A stretch of DNA of 64,000 nt, taken from contig JARCOQ010000016.1 in the NCBI GenBank assembly GCA_029207755.1, forward strand, positions 2,175,001 through 2,239,000, written 5' to 3'. This DNA comes from Chamaea fasciata (lineage: Eukaryota; Chordata; Aves; Passeriformes; Sylviidae). The position numbers and the translations under genes were made by a program. This document shows positions 1 to 14,900 of this stretch, one piece after another (position 1 is the stretch's first letter; each line of letters begins with the position of its first letter). Under the pieces are notes generated by a model that worked only from the letters and a program-made list of their open reading frames with translations, did not search any database and was not told where the DNA came from.

Positions 1-3000
1 CAAATGGAAGTCAGGGATAAAGCTGCAGTGGAGCACCAAACTTTAAACCTTAGGAGCATCAGCTGTGAATGCCACTAACAAAAGGTTCAGAAGGACTTTG
101 CACATGGTTTTTAGGGCCCGAGGTGACTTCTGCACATCAGTGTTTAACCCACATTGGGGTGATCCCTACAGGCTGCACACAATCCACAGGCACTTGGGAA
201 TTAAGTCAAGTGAGTACAAGGTAGGCTTCCATGAAAAAGATATCATTAGCAAGACACAGAGTTAGACATCCCTGGGAAGCAACACTCGTGACCAGGCTAC
301 AGAGCCATCTCCTTTAATTAAAACCAAGAAGAAACACAGCAAGTAGGAATGTGCAATACTCTTACAGTTGAGCACTGGCAGCCAGTGCCCCAAAGGGACT
401 TGAACTCCAGCAGTGTTAATGAGAGTGAATTTCATTTTCAGAAGTTCTAGCTTGGCTCAGCTGGAAGACTTTCTGTATGCCAGTTTTTGTTTTTAATTAG
501 CAAATACTTAATTTCCGTGTTTATTTGGGTGGGTTTGAACAGCTTGCCTGCAGTGCACGAGTGGTTCCTTCAGAAGTGGGTCAGTGATGCTGCTCAGCAA
601 TAAAGTCCTGGATTTTTTTGACTGCAAGGTCAGATTCTCAACTGTGTTCAACACTGGTTTAGTGTTGCCTATCTAGAACACAGCAGAGTCCTTGTGGCTG
701 ATGTCAAAGCTAATGGCTACCATTAAACTCATTAAACTTAGGGAGGAATTAGGTGTAAAAATCTTGACCCTTATTTTTAAAAACCAGACTAAATCACTCA
801 ATATCCCAAGAACCAGGGGCTTTAGTTAACTGGCTTAACTTCCATGATCCTGTGAGCACGACACATGATACAATCCCCACATATAAACTCAGCAGAGTAT
901 CAGACAAATACCTTTAGGTGACTATATGGAGTAACTGGCATCATTTCAGAATTGATTTTCAGATATCAGTCACTGTCAGCAGAGAAGGACATTGATTGAT
1001 TGAAGCACCTGATATCTCTTCTGGAAATCCTGGCTATTTATCACTTCTGAAAGAAGGCAAGGCATTGAAAAAGGAAGAATGTGTGGAAGAATGGGTAAGG
1101 TGGATTTGACACACAAACATGACTGTGCTCAGGAAAGGATCTTGGTCTACTGAGAAAAACAAAAGTGCTGAAGTGCTATTTGTACAAATCACCAATTCCA
1201 CCAGCAAATGGTTCTCTTGTACCTTCCCCTAGGCCTACTGAATCTCTTCCAAGTTAAACATATTTCCAAATAAACTAAGCTGCTGTGTTATACTAAGCCT
1301 TTGTTTCTTCCTGTTACTGAAGGAAAAGTTGGTTGTGGAGTGGAATGGGATGCACTTCCTGTGCTGCTACAAAAAAACCTTATTCTCAAAAAAGAATAAG
1401 GTTACTATTCTGCACAAAAGCAGTAATGCTTAGGGGCAAGTTAGAGATGCTACTGAAATAAAGGATTTTCTCACTGAATAAAGAAAACTCACCAGCAAAG
1501 CCAATCTCATTATGCTCCTAGATGATGTTGGACCATCACTGCAGCCCAGAGCCTGGCCCAGGTTAGAGACAGTTCCCAGCCCTACACTGAGAATATAAAG
1601 GTCCCAACACCTCTGAGTATCAAAAGAATTGCCAAGCCAAAAGGGCCACAGTGTTATTGAAATAAACATATTTATGCTGGGGTGGAGGTGGATTTTTTGT
1701 TAATCAAAGTGCATCTTGTTTCACATGATCCCATCCATCCTATAAACAGCCAGGCAAGCAGGCTGCTTTCAAACAGGATCATATCAAAAATATTATTTAA
1801 AGGCCAAAACTTTCCCTTCCACGTGCACAAACACTTCCCATGGGATCCTGAGAGAGAACACCTCAGCAGCTGAGCCTCGATCCCGACAGCCTTGGCAGCA
1901 GCTTGGTCTCAGAGGTGAGGACAGAGGTGCCTCACAGGAGATCTCCCATCACATTGAAGTTTGCTTTCTTTACAGCCTTTGTTTCTTAAAGAGAGGCAGT
2001 TCTCTGCAGCAACACTTCATGGGAGATTGAAAGAATTGTGCTAAGACACCAAGACAGGTTTAAATGGATTCCTAAAAAGTAAATCTCATCAGTTACAGAG
2101 ATCAGATCACAAAACCAGAGATGACTGCAGCTCGTATCAAGTTTTTTGCAGCCAATTACCTCATCCCATCTACAGCAACAGAAGAGTTTGGTTTTTTTCT
2201 CCTTCATGACACAGAGCAAGCTGCTCCTCTGGCAGGATGCAATTCTTCATTTTTGAATTCAAGAACTGAAAGACTGACTTGAAACTTGAGCCATGGCATG
2301 ACACATAATAGTGCTTTGACAGCCATGTCAAAAAATGCTCAAATAACATCCTGAAATGGCATTTCAGAAATTTCTTGTAAAATGGCATTCTCTATTTACA
2401 TCAATCTGCTTCCTGTAGCATACATACAGCACTACAAGCCATGTTAATAATCACTTGAATTAGGAGTTTTTTCTGTCTTTATCCACCTAAGTAATACTAA
2501 ACAAAAATAATCATACAGGAAGGAATACAGCATTAAAAGCAAGGCTTGCTAGAAGAATGCTATTAATAGGAGTTAAACCATGCAACTAGTCTGTCCTGCT
2601 ACATTATGGCAAGCAAAACAAGCCATATTAAGTTTAGTAAGAAATGAAAGCTATTTCCATCACAACTCTTTACTAACTTAAAACAGATGGCTTAACATAA
2701 AATGAGAATGAAAGAAGTGGGAATGTTTGCAGCACAAAACCAAAGCAATATTTAAAATCAAACTCATCTTTTGAAGGTAATCACATACCAGGTGCTGAAG
2801 GATTTTACTCATTCATTTACTTAAAAACATCCACAACTACTGAAAAATGAAATTACAGAGTGGTGATTATAAGGTCTGTGGTGCTGCTGTAGGAAGTTTT
2901 TATAAACTGCCTGTTCCTCCTTTCAAACAGGAACATTCATTATTTTCAAGAGGGATATTTATTACACTGTTTATGGAGAGCTTCCCGCTAAGTTTTTTAG

Positions 3001-3779
3001 GTAGTCACTTTAAAGTTGTTTACTGTACTCTGTAAGGTCAAGTGATTGCTTATCTGCAGCAGGCCTGATATTTGCTCCAGCAGACTCCACTTAACAGTTC
3101 TTTTGAGTGAGAATATGTCACAAAACAAAAACCAACAAAAACCCCAAACAAACTTCCCCCAAAACCAGAGAAAGGCAGGAGCAGCTCATCCAGGTCTTTA
3201 CTTTTGTCCACAAAACTGTTCAGTTTAGTTGCATTTTTTTTATTTTGTTAGGAATTTGAATTTCAAAACACTCCAGTGAAAGAAATTTGCCATATTTGTA
3301 GTTCCTGAATAATTACCATCTTCAAGCTGGAAAAAGCTGTTATAAATCCCAAGTGACTCGTTAACTTTATTAATGTTCACATGACCTTATTTGCAACAAT
3401 TTTAACATCTCAAAGGGAAACTCACTGAGGAGGAACACCTGACATCCACCTGCTGAATTTACAACCCCTTTCTCCATTTTTTTTTCTTTAGGCTGATAAA
3501 TAGCACAGCTTCTTTTCAAAATAAACCCTACACATGACATTGCATGAAGAGGAGTAAGACAGTGACTGCATCTGCAACCAGCTCAATTACAAAAATTGGG
3601 AAAAGCCTCAATCTCCAGGATTTATGGTGTTTCTTTAGTTTTCACTAAAGCCCAGCTCTCTGTTCTGTCTCAATAATTAAATTTAATATGATACAGCAAA
3701 TTAAGTATCCTGAAGCAGGTTGCTTCCCTCCCCACCCACGTCTTGAGACAAGGACAAGAGTTATGCTTGCTTGAAAATT
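1..3779. other. Stretch without a recognised gene, downstream of MARF1
   Basis: AT-rich single-copy-looking DNA. None of the short open frames here looks like a protein I know, and none is flanked by convincing splice signals in phase with another. In human the neighbouring gene BMERB1 (C16orf45) runs towards the MARF1 3' end on the opposite strand. Part of this interval could therefore be its 3' untranslated region on the plus strand, but nothing in the sequence proves it. Confidence 0.5.
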
Positions 3780-5987
3780 TTATTGACAACTGTTTGGTCC
3801 CAACACACAAAACAGCACTTGAGCCACAAAAGAAAGTGTCCAAACAAAGTAGACAGCTAAGAAAAGAAGTCTTTCTTCTCTCTCCCATTCCAAGGAAAAA
3901 AAAAATAGTGCATAAATTGAGGGCTTCAGTGACATTTTTTCTTTTAAACAAACATGAATCTGAAGTAGTACATTTATTTGCTCAATTAAAGAATTTCATG
4001 GTTGCAATGCTTTTAAATCTGCAAGTCACATCATTCATTTAACCCTTTGGATAAAAAAATATATTGCAATTCAATTAGCTATTTTGTTACACTATGAACA
4101 CAACTTCTCAAAAGTATTATTCTATTACTTTCAAACAGCAATTTCAGCAGAATCACACATGAATCCAGATAAGATATGCTGACCTCCATACGTGGTATAA
4201 CCACCACGTTACTTGGATAAACACCGTATTTTCCTCTGAAGCAAAAACCTGGCTTTCTTTAGTACTCCAAATGACTTGTAGCTGCATCTCGTGAAAATAC
4301 AATTTCAGGCCGGTCTCTTCTCCAACACATCCTCTTCTGAAACAAAGATCTAGACTGGTCACTATCAACCTAACCAAAGTAAGGTGAAAGCAGATTTTTC
4401 TGCATTTAACTCACTAAAAACATTCCAAGAAAACTTACTTCTAAATTTCTTCTTCTATAGCAGTATGTCTGTAGAGGTTTACTGTGGACTCAAAATACTG
4501 TGCCATAATGCTCAGAAAAACTTCCCAGTGTTTCTTTGCACTCACAATGGCTATAAACTCACTACTGGTAATACTTGCCTAAATATAAAAGATTTTATAA
4601 CAAAATCTGACTAGTAAAATTCTGTCCATAGCCATTATTCAGTGGCATTTCTTGCTGCTGGCTGAAAAATTAGAGCCTGTATCCCGTCTCTTGCATATTA
4701 CATCTAAAAAAAAAAACCAAAACAACTCAGTTGGCCAGTGGAAAACTTCTAGTATAGGTTCTTTCAATACTACAAGCATTTATTTGCCTGGCAAATACAA
4801 CCCATTGTAAATGCCATGGTTACCCAGAATGGGTAGAAAGTCTCACACACTGGACAGTTCTGCTAACTAGAGTTAAGGTCATCCACTGACTCAGCCTCTC
4901 TCCCAAAGCTGGCCCTTGCAAAAGCCAACACAAGATGCCACAAATTCAAAAAGCTGCCTACACCAGGAATAAGTCTTAGAATAAAAACAGACACAGCTAA
5001 AAGACAGAGCATCAAAGAACGAGCTTCCCATTTACTGAACATGCTTAAAAAGAGAAAACAAGGTTAAGCAGAACAACCTTAGCATTTCCACATGTAGCTA
5101 GAACTTTCCTTACAGGTGGAAATAGCATCAATACCTTCCATCACCAACCACTTTAATAAGACCTGCTCCATATCTGTAATTTATGCATTAGATGCATATT
5201 TCAGAAATATCAGAATCTTCCTAACTTCATTTCTAGACACAATGAAAATGTGTGTGTCTGCATCTTACACTCATGACATCAAGACAGTCTTTTCCTTAAC
5301 CAAACCCATGGCAGACAAACTGAATTTGAGGGAAGCTTAAAGCATCAGTGTCCTAGAAAGCTCCTAAATGGAACTGAAACCTACAGCAAAAAAAACATTT
5401 AAAACAAGTTTTACACAAGACCCACATAACCTTCTACAGACACCTTAAGACAAGTATTTCCAATGCAGTTACAAGTCACCTGAAAAGTCAGAGAACAAGT
5501 TTCCCCTCTGGAGGACACTCAGCTCCCCTCACTCTTGTCACCCCAGGTCAGCAAGTTAAAAGTTCTCAACAGGCTTTTGAAAGACAAATCATGCACTTCA
5601 TTAATACTGTCTGAAACGATACCAGTAAGCAACAGCCTATAGAATACAATATGCTACATGTATGATTACATCACCAACAAGGCTTAAAGAAAATAAAATC
5701 TGTTCCATGTCTGTTGAATTAATATTTTGCTTTTACTGAACACATTCATGAAAAAACTGTAAAATTTAAGAATAATTTAACAAATGCCAGATTTTTTTTC
5801 AAAATAATAGAAAAAAATCCGCTCTGCTAACAGTTGTGTTCAGTGTAAAAGGAACAAAATCTTCACAGAATACATTAAATACAAATTAATTCCTCTAGGT
5901 TTTCCATTAAAATACACATGGGCTAGCAAACAGCTTTACTTTGTGCACAGTCCATAGGTATTTGTCTTTCACACTAAAAAGAAAGAG
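3780..5987 (-). other. MARF1: MARF1 3' untranslated region (extent estimated)
   Basis: AT-rich sequence follows the TAA without another gene. Poly(A)-signal matches on the minus strand (TTTATT on the plus strand) occur near 4779, 3971 and 3779. I chose the last because the sequence beyond it is G/T-rich on the transcript strand (around 3725-3770), as expected downstream of a cleavage site, and the resulting 2.2-kb length resembles the human 3' UTR. The true end could be any of these. Confidence 0.45.
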
Positions 5988-8900
5988 TTAAAGCTTGGTT
6001 ACAGGTGCAAGTGAGAAGTTTGCTGCCAATTTGACCTTGTTTTTGTGTTGCTTTTTGGCTGGGCTGTCTGTTGCTTCTTTGTTTACTTGGGTTTCAGAGG
6101 ACTGACAGGGAGGCACTGAAGCATTCTCTGTGGTGTCAGACACCACAGAGCCAGAGATCAGCTTTTCTTGAGCTGTGGTAACAATTCTCTCTTTTTCTTC
6201 TTCTGTTAAAATCATTATCTCTAAAATAAATAAGACAACTCAATTTACTGACGCTCTGCTTTTGTAGAAAAAGAGTATTTCTCTGCTGTTAGACAACAGA
6301 AGATTTAAATAGAGCTCATCAGCCTGATCTGAAGCAACAAAGGGAGGCTAACTCTTACCTGGGAGGGGTGCAGGGCGTTCCTCAAACTGAATGAGGTCTG
6401 CAGACTCAAGAACCACGGGATCAGGTCTCAGCTGGGGTGATGGCAGGCAGGAAGGTACTGGCTCACACAGGAGATCAACAGGAGATGTGTTTGTGAGGCA
6501 AAGAAGTTCTTGCTCTGTTTGATTAGAAACTATAAAAACAAGGGAACAACTTTCAGAGCATCTGTAAGCTGTGAAGGTGTCACTGCTGTCACAGGTAAAT
6601 GCAGACTCCAGATGCAAATCTGAGAACTATGCTCCATCTGAAATACTAACACCAAACTAATTTAATTAATGCTAATTAATCTCACATTCATTTGCTATAT
6701 CAGGAGCTTTTAAGTAAATTCTCATCAGAATACAGGAGACACTGCTAGCAGAAGCTGCTGCTGACCCCTCTCTCTCATTAGCCTCATGTCTATAGATTTA
6801 AATTTCCACCAAATCCTTGGGAAGCAGTACCCAGAAGTTCTCTCCCATTCTCTATATATACATGTGTATATATATATACACATACTTATAGACTGGCAGC
6901 TCAGGACACAACCTAACCACAAACTCAGAGAAGTTCAACAAGTTTTCCAGCCAAAATGCATATTTACACAAGTCCAGATTTACTAACTCACCTTTAACCA
7001 TGCTGCTTCAATTACTCTGGTTATTTCCCCTAAGACAATAAATCTCTTATATAAACCACTTTTGCATTACCATTGCTAGGCCTTCCTAGATTTAGTTCCA
7101 TTGATGAAGTGGATCCTTGGGTCTCCATAATATGTCCATTATTGTCAGCAAGTTGATTTCCATGATCATCTGCATGATCAGCAGGGGGAAAACTAGGTGA
7201 GCTAAAACGAGCTACAAAAAGGCAAGTTGATTTGGTTAGTTAACTCAAGCTGCCCCTTAAAAAAACATAAAAGAAAACTAAGATACTGCTCCAAATTGAC
7301 ATGGCTTACTTTTCATATCATTCTTCAGGACTACAATTCTCTTATGGCCATGTCCTTTAATCCAGACCACCTATTAAGAAGGAAGCAGAACTGAATATCA
7401 GCACATGCTAAGCTCAAAGCATTTGCTCACTGCCTTTCATCCAGCTTTGCACTGACGTGATTTGCAACAGTAAACTAAATGACATTGCTAATTTGTACTA
7501 CACTATCCATGTAAAGGCTCAAGGTAATTGCTAGCAAAGGCAAACCATAGTGTCAGGAGGTATACTAAATATACATTAATGAAACTAAATGTTTCAACAT
7601 AGAGCTGAAAAAGTCCTTTTTGTCACCCTTCCGAAAGACTGGCTTACTTAAAGGAAATATTATAGCCACAAACTAGGTCACAAAATCACCCCCAGAGCAC
7701 TTAGGATATGTGGATGACAAGAACATGGCATTGCTGACAAGGTCCCAGAGTTCTTCACTCCCAAGCCCAATAATGCACTCTGATCAAAGTGAGGGTTCAG
7801 TACTGTGCAGCCATTCATTCAGACAGACAGAAAATCAATTCTCTCATTCAGAGATGCCAGGGATGTTTACAGCCTTACTAGGAACAGTTCTTAAGCAAAA
7901 TTTCACCAAAGCATGCTTGCTGGTTATTTTCTTTTCCAGATTTCTCAGAAGTATTAAAAACACAACTGCTATAAGTTTCTCTCAAGAAGGTAATTATTCC
8001 AGTAATTCACCCCAACTAAGAGAAATTGTGGTTGTGTAACTACTTTTAATCCATGCAGAAATCTCAATGTAATTGTGCAAAACAGAGTTCTTCACACCTG
8101 TGGAATTGCTCCCAAGAGCTCTTCTAAATTATTGCATCCATATGCTTTAGGCTGCAGCACTTCTCCTGTGTATTTGCTGTATGCTACTGGGAACTCATGA
8201 AGAAAAATTTGCTGATAATGGTAGGTGTGAAGTAAGGACCTCACATTCTTTGCAAAAACATACAGATTTGTAAGCTTGACGTATTCTTCTGCTGCACCAT
8301 TTGTAAAAACCTAGCAGAAAAATAAGGAGAAAGAATCAGAGCACACACTTCCACAGTCTCCAGATACAATGGCTTTTCAAACACACCAGAAAGGGAAGAG
8401 CTTACACACCTCAACCAAGTAAGGCAGACTCTTCAGGAGTTCAGTCAAGGTCATAAATCCATATTCACATGGATTAAGTGAAGTACTGTGGACTGTTTCA
8501 TAATGTTGCTTAAGCTGCTCCACTGAGAGCAAGGATGTTCCATCCCAGGACATCAGCAAGACCAGCAACTGGGCAGTCAGAGTCCGCAGAGATTTTCTAT
8601 TTATCAGCTGAATGTGCTTGCCAGATTCTGTGTCAACCACCTAGAATAATTAATTGGGAAAGAAGTTAGGGACACTGAAGAGACGGATATTTATAAATAA
8701 GATATATATCTGGGCTTTATTTGAGCATAGATGTATCTGATATTCCCCTGGCCAACAGCACACAAAATCAAGTATGTTACATGGAAATATTAACTTTAAA
8801 TATTTAAGACTCGTACAGCTGTGCAGCAGTTTCTGTCCACTGGTAGGTATGATCTTACTCTTTGTTACAAGCCATTTGGTCCTGACTGAACTCCAGCCTA

Positions 8901-11900
8901 ACACCAGCTGCTAAGCCAACAAGACTGGAGCAACTAAACCATTGTGCCCACACCCATGTAACCGTAAACTCTTTTCCACTGGCAGAGAAGACCAGCTATA
9001 TATTTACATTCAGAGTCAAAGTCTCAAACCATAGCTAAAAAAAAAGAAAGTAAAGGAACTGAAAGCATCAGAAGACTGAAAACTACTATAGTTATTAGAA
9101 AATTCTTTTTCACAGTTAGAAGAGAGGTGGGGGAAAAACCAATTCGCACTGTTAAAGTACTAGAATAGAATCTTTTACTTATTACTTGCTAAATAAACAT
9201 GAGTATTCCCAGAGAACGCTGCAAGAACATAGAGAACATGATAGGAATATAGAAGCTACGTTTAAAACCCTTCTAGAATCTTCCCTTGGAGACTTAACAC
9301 TGTACTCCAGAAACAACATTTCATTACAAGTAGTGAGCCATGTCCTGCGAGACAGGAAACTCCTGAACACAACCCTCCCCACGTTCCAGAGGGACAAGAG
9401 GTTACCTTTACAACGTGGCAGAGCTTCTGCATGAGGGCAGGCACGGAGCTGACGTCGAAGTCGTGCAGGCGCAGGGCGTAGCCGAAGGTTTTGCTGTACT
9501 CGGGCAGCAGATCCGCCAGCGGCAGCGAGTTGTCCTTCTGCGCCCGCAGCAGCTTCACCAGCTGGGCAGCCACTGCCTTCACCTGCTCCACCTCTGTCAG
9601 CGTGAGGATCTTCTCCTCCCCGCACTCCAGGACCTACACAACGCAAGGGACACTTTGCTGAGGTCACTGTTGCAGTCTGGATGAATAAAGCAGCTCAAAC
9701 TCAGGGCCTGCAGGCAGGCATTTGCTGTGCACCAGGACCCAGCCACCTCAAAAGCTGTTTGAAAAGTAAGCAAAACCATCTACCTTCTAAAATACAACAA
9801 AACAACCAGCAAAATAGTTAACTTTTTAAAAGCAAATTGAACACAACTATAATAAAACTCAGCTCTGATTTTGAGACACTGAATTTTGTTTGAATTTGTA
9901 AACAAACAGCCTCCTGAATGTGCTCAAAACCACAGACCATTCTACCAAAATAGGATTAAGATTTTCTTAAATACAGCTGTCTAAGCATCACAGGTGCAGA
10001 GTCTGTAACTCATACTTAAGTATATGAGAAATATAACCCCTGCTGCAACAGCTGTATCCATTCCAGAAAAATGCTTTACTCCAGCTTATGATTTTGGAAC
10101 TTACAAGTAAGACATCTGGTATGGCTTCAAAGAGTTCAAGTAGTTTTGTAAACCCATAGTAAGCGAGTTTGCACTGGCGCCCAAAGTGGTGGTGGTAACA
10201 AGGAATGAATTTATTGAAGGGCATTCGAAAATGGGGCTGGTGCCGCAGCAGATCCACCACCTCCTTGGAAAACTGCTTGGTTCTTTCAATTTCCTCCTGG
10301 GTACGTTCTAAAATTAAAAATAAAGCAAGAGCTACATCCCAACACGCATATGAAATGCAACAGAATACAACAGACAAACAGTGGCTGGTTTTCAGCATGA
10401 TGGTGTATTATGCCAAGTCACTCTTTTCTTCTACCACTGAGACCTTTACTAGGCTTACACATTTAAAAGTCCAAAAGAGTCAGGTTCTCAGGCCTTCAGA
10501 AGGTTTTTAAACAGCCAAATATGTCAGTATTTTTTTTCCTGTATGGAAACAAAGCACTGTCTAATCATTCCACAGAAAGCACAACTACCTGCAGAAGTAG
10601 TAACATTATTTTTTCTGCCACCTGTTTTCTTGTCTGCTCTATTATAAGCGTTCAGAGAATGACATTCTTGATTTGCTAGAACTTAGCAACTAAGTTATGA
10701 AGGTAGAAACACAATTATAAAAAATCCAAGTCACTCCTACACGTTTGAGTTATTAAAGCTTTAGAACAGTCAAAGAACAATCCTATTTAGAAAGAGCACA
10801 AAGTTTCATGGACATACCTCTTTTAGGAATACAAATCACCATTTCATTGTCTTGCTGTGACAAACAGATGGTTGTATCTGGAATTTCTGATATAATATCA
10901 GACAGTTCACACACTCCATACTCAGTAACATCCCAGTCCTTAGAGAAACACCTAAAAGTTTAAAAAAATTATATGTAATACAACTATTAATGCATGCTGT
11001 GTAGGCAAGAAATACATTTCTTGAAGAGCTGAGAAAGTAAGCCTCCACATTGGCAATAATACTATCCTGGGAAACAAAGGGAAAATAGAAACCCATTCTA
11101 GCCAGAGAAGTAAGATTTATTCTCATGTGGACAATCAGTGTAACAAAGAGCTGCATATACCAACCAGTGGTTTTAAGTGCTTTAGGAAAACTGTAATTGT
11201 CCTGTGTATACAGCTCCAGCTGGCTACACATCTAATAATCTGCATTTGCTTAACAGTTACAGCCATACACTGTTTTAAACAAGAACAGGTCCCAAGAGAA
11301 GGCAGAGACCATCTCCTGGAAAACATATTAAGCATCCCAATACTGTGTAATATTTTAAAATGTATTTTACACTTCCCACCTCTCCCACCAAAACCTCTCA
11401 GGAGCAAGAACACCTCACAAACACTCTTATTCAAGAAGTGGCCAGTGCTGACTCTACATTAAGTAGATTTATAAACAACCAATAATGCATTTTTGCCAAG
11501 AGTGGAAATAAAGTGCACTCCCAAGAAGGAGCTGCTGGCACAAGATTTACAACAGCACAAAGGTAGGTTCACAGGTAGCTGATGCCATGGTTTGTTTAAA
11601 ACACGTAACTATTACCTTCTATCTTCCTACTAAAGAAAGCATCAATCTTGGTTCTTAAAAAAACCCACATAAAACCCTACTTTTTAGAATGCTAGCACAG
11701 AACGTTCCAGACAGGTATTACTCCTCATTTTTGCCATGGCTTGATCCAGTTAAAGTAAAAAAGTAACTCCTGGCACTTAAGCTATTCATTTTATATTTCC
11801 TTCTGAAGAAAGCCTAACACTAAGTTTCCTCTTTACTGTTCACGTTAATGTGCTATGACCTACTTGCTTAAATCCAACGCCGCAGTCATGGCTTCAAAGA

Positions 11901-14900
11901 GAACTAATGAAACACAATAACCCATTTCCAACCCCTATCAAGTTAAGTGAACCTAAAGTACTAAAGGAAGGAATAAAATACGGCAGAGAGCTTTTAATTT
12001 TTGTTTTCATTGGAAGTGTGACCTTCCAAATTGCAATGAAGAGGCAACATAGTTGCCACAGTTATGTACTGAGATTTTAAGTGCTGACTCCTCTTGCACT
12101 AGGTATTAAAATCACCATTAACAGACATGCCCTGCACAATTGTTTCCTTAGGGTAACTTACCAGTGATAAGCCTGCAAGAATTCCCTCACAATAACTTGC
12201 TTACTGGCCTGGGATTTGAGCAGCTTCAGTAAATCTTGAGTGAAGCGCTTCACCTGAGCTCTGTGCGTCAGCGTTAGCAAGCGCTTGGAACCCATGCCCA
12301 GAATCTGAAAGAAAATCAGGTTTGGTCACTCACATCCAGCACCCTCAGTAAAAGCTACTTAAAAGCCAATATTAGCATAGGTAGGCTAGAAAAAGAATAT
12401 AATAGAGACAGCCTCTGGAATGGCAGCCTCATGAGGCCACTCACTTTCTGTACTAAGAACTATGCCCTCGAGAAATTCAGTACTTCATCCCTGAGCGCTA
12501 CCGCAACTTCTGCACATTTGTATCAGTTATTTAAAAATCCTACTAACAACTGCTGTTCAAAGTTGTAAGAGAATGTGGCCACAGGGGTTTTGTAATAAGG
12601 TCACAAGACTTATTTCTCACAGAAATCCCTTCAAGCCACAGGCTACACATCTCAGCCCAACTCATGAGCACTCAGCATTTGCGATGCTCTTACGCTGCAT
12701 AAAGCACAATTAAAAACTTTTACCCAAGCACCAGCCACAGGTTAAAAGTAGCTTCAAACTTTACTCCTGAGGTTTCCCCAGAAGCTGCTTTGAAAGGGTG
12801 GGCACAGAAACAGCATCTCAAAAAAGAACACATCCACCTAGATTCAGTCAACCAGCTCTTTCAAGGGGCACTAGGTAACCGCCCAGAATCCATTCTAGAA
12901 CAGCAAGCAGGAATTCAGATGGCTACAGCTGCAATTCCCCAGGTCAGAGCGGTCAGGACCACATCACTCACCTGCAGCACATGAGGCACTGCTTCCAGCA
13001 GCTCCATTAATTTGGAATAGCCATAGTCAGACACCCGGCATTGCTTTGCAAAGTGGTGATGGTAGGTTGGGATGAATTTGCTGACAGGGATGACACAGGA
13101 TGGTTGGCTTTTGAGCAGATCTATCACTTCTCGACTGAACTGAATGAGCTGGGGATTACCTACAGGGCTCTTGGAACGCAGAAGCCAAGGATCTACAAAC
13201 AAAAAAGTCACATTTACTGTACCTTTCACAAGTATTCTTCCACTGAACACTGCACTTTACTTATGGATTGAAGCTACAGCAGAGGAGAAAATAAGGATGA
13301 ACACTCAAGCTGAAAGTTTCTCCTTATAAAAAGTTTAACAATTATACATGTTTATTTTATCAGCAGAACTTTTTGGCTTAATTTTTTAGCATAAAAACAG
13401 TGAGTTAAGATAAAAGGTTTTAAGCAGAAGTATTTACCTGCAGTAGGAGGTGGTGGTTTGTTATGTATCCATTTGATAACTTTAATGCCATTTTGGGCAG
13501 TGGCAATATTAACTCCAGGAACACAGGTAATCAGATGTTCTAAGGGAACACCACCTTGGCCTTCTGGCACCATTTCAAGATCACTGAACTCTGACATGTA
13601 ACAATCAGGAAAACTATGGAGGAAGAAAAGATAAAATAATTGTATTAAAACATTATTTTGAGACCCTTCATGAGTAAGGCATTTCAACAATTTACTGACA
13701 CATTACAGAAATCTTCATAAAATGCGTATTTTAAATAAGTGCGCTGTTTTTGCTAAACAAGAATTTGAAGAGTGATCACTTCATAGTATATTCATTTGCT
13801 ATAAAGGATACCATTTTATGTAAGAACTGAGTTTATATACAACAGGTAATTCCCAAAGTTTTAAGTCTTCAACCTATCAGACTTTACTAAAGAGAGAAAT
13901 TAAAATACTTTACCTTAGTAAAGGCACAGTACCCTCATGTGTCTGTAGAAGACTGTGAACTTGGGGTGCAAACGTCTTCAGAGACAAAACCACAAAAGGA
14001 ATTCTGTAAGAATCTGGATCAAACTCATGTTCACTGCAAAAATAAGAGGCTCAGGTTTTTATGCTTACTCTACACGCAGCTTTAACACAGTATCTGTGCT
14101 CACATAGATAGCAGACATTATATTATGTGCACATAATATACTGCTGCTAGTGACAATAGCACTTGTAGTACAGTACAAGCAACTTTCATAATTTTTCCCC
14201 CAAAAGTAATATAGCTACAGCAAACTTCCAAAAGCAACATTTAGAAGACCAAATTTTTATTACCTATTAAAACTTTCAAATTAAATTTTAGCAGCACACA
14301 CCAAGCAGTTCATAATGAACATCTAATAACTAGCAAAACCTGGCAGCCGTTGAATTAAACAAAAAACTTAACACATGGCTTCAAGAAACCTGCAACTCAC
14401 CATGAATCACTTACTAAATATAGCTGGAGGACAAAGAAGAATGATCAGCTACAATTACATAATGAAAGTCAGGTAATAGAAGTCTCTAGCATGTATAACC
14501 TTCCTACATAACCAGAGGAATGCAGGGAACCTTCCAGCTTCCATTAAGGAGGTGTTCAATCCTGGCAGCTGTGCTAGAACACAATCATCTTACCTGGACA
14601 CACCAACCCACGAGAATTGCCTAGAAAACATCTCACTATTTTCTCCCTTATAGTTGTAAACACATGAGGAGTGTCTAGAACACATTATGAGAACACACAC
14701 CTCAACTTTAATATACTGGTACACTATAAACGCTGTTCGGGTATTCATAAGATTGATAGTATTTTATACACAGCTTACATAAAGTCTTTATTCAGGCAAT
14801 GCTGCTTACAAACAGGCTCGTGATATTCCAACTCTTCAAATATTATTGGACTGCAGTTTGCTGAGGAGCCATCATGTGACTGTGAGGACCCCAAGGGGCT

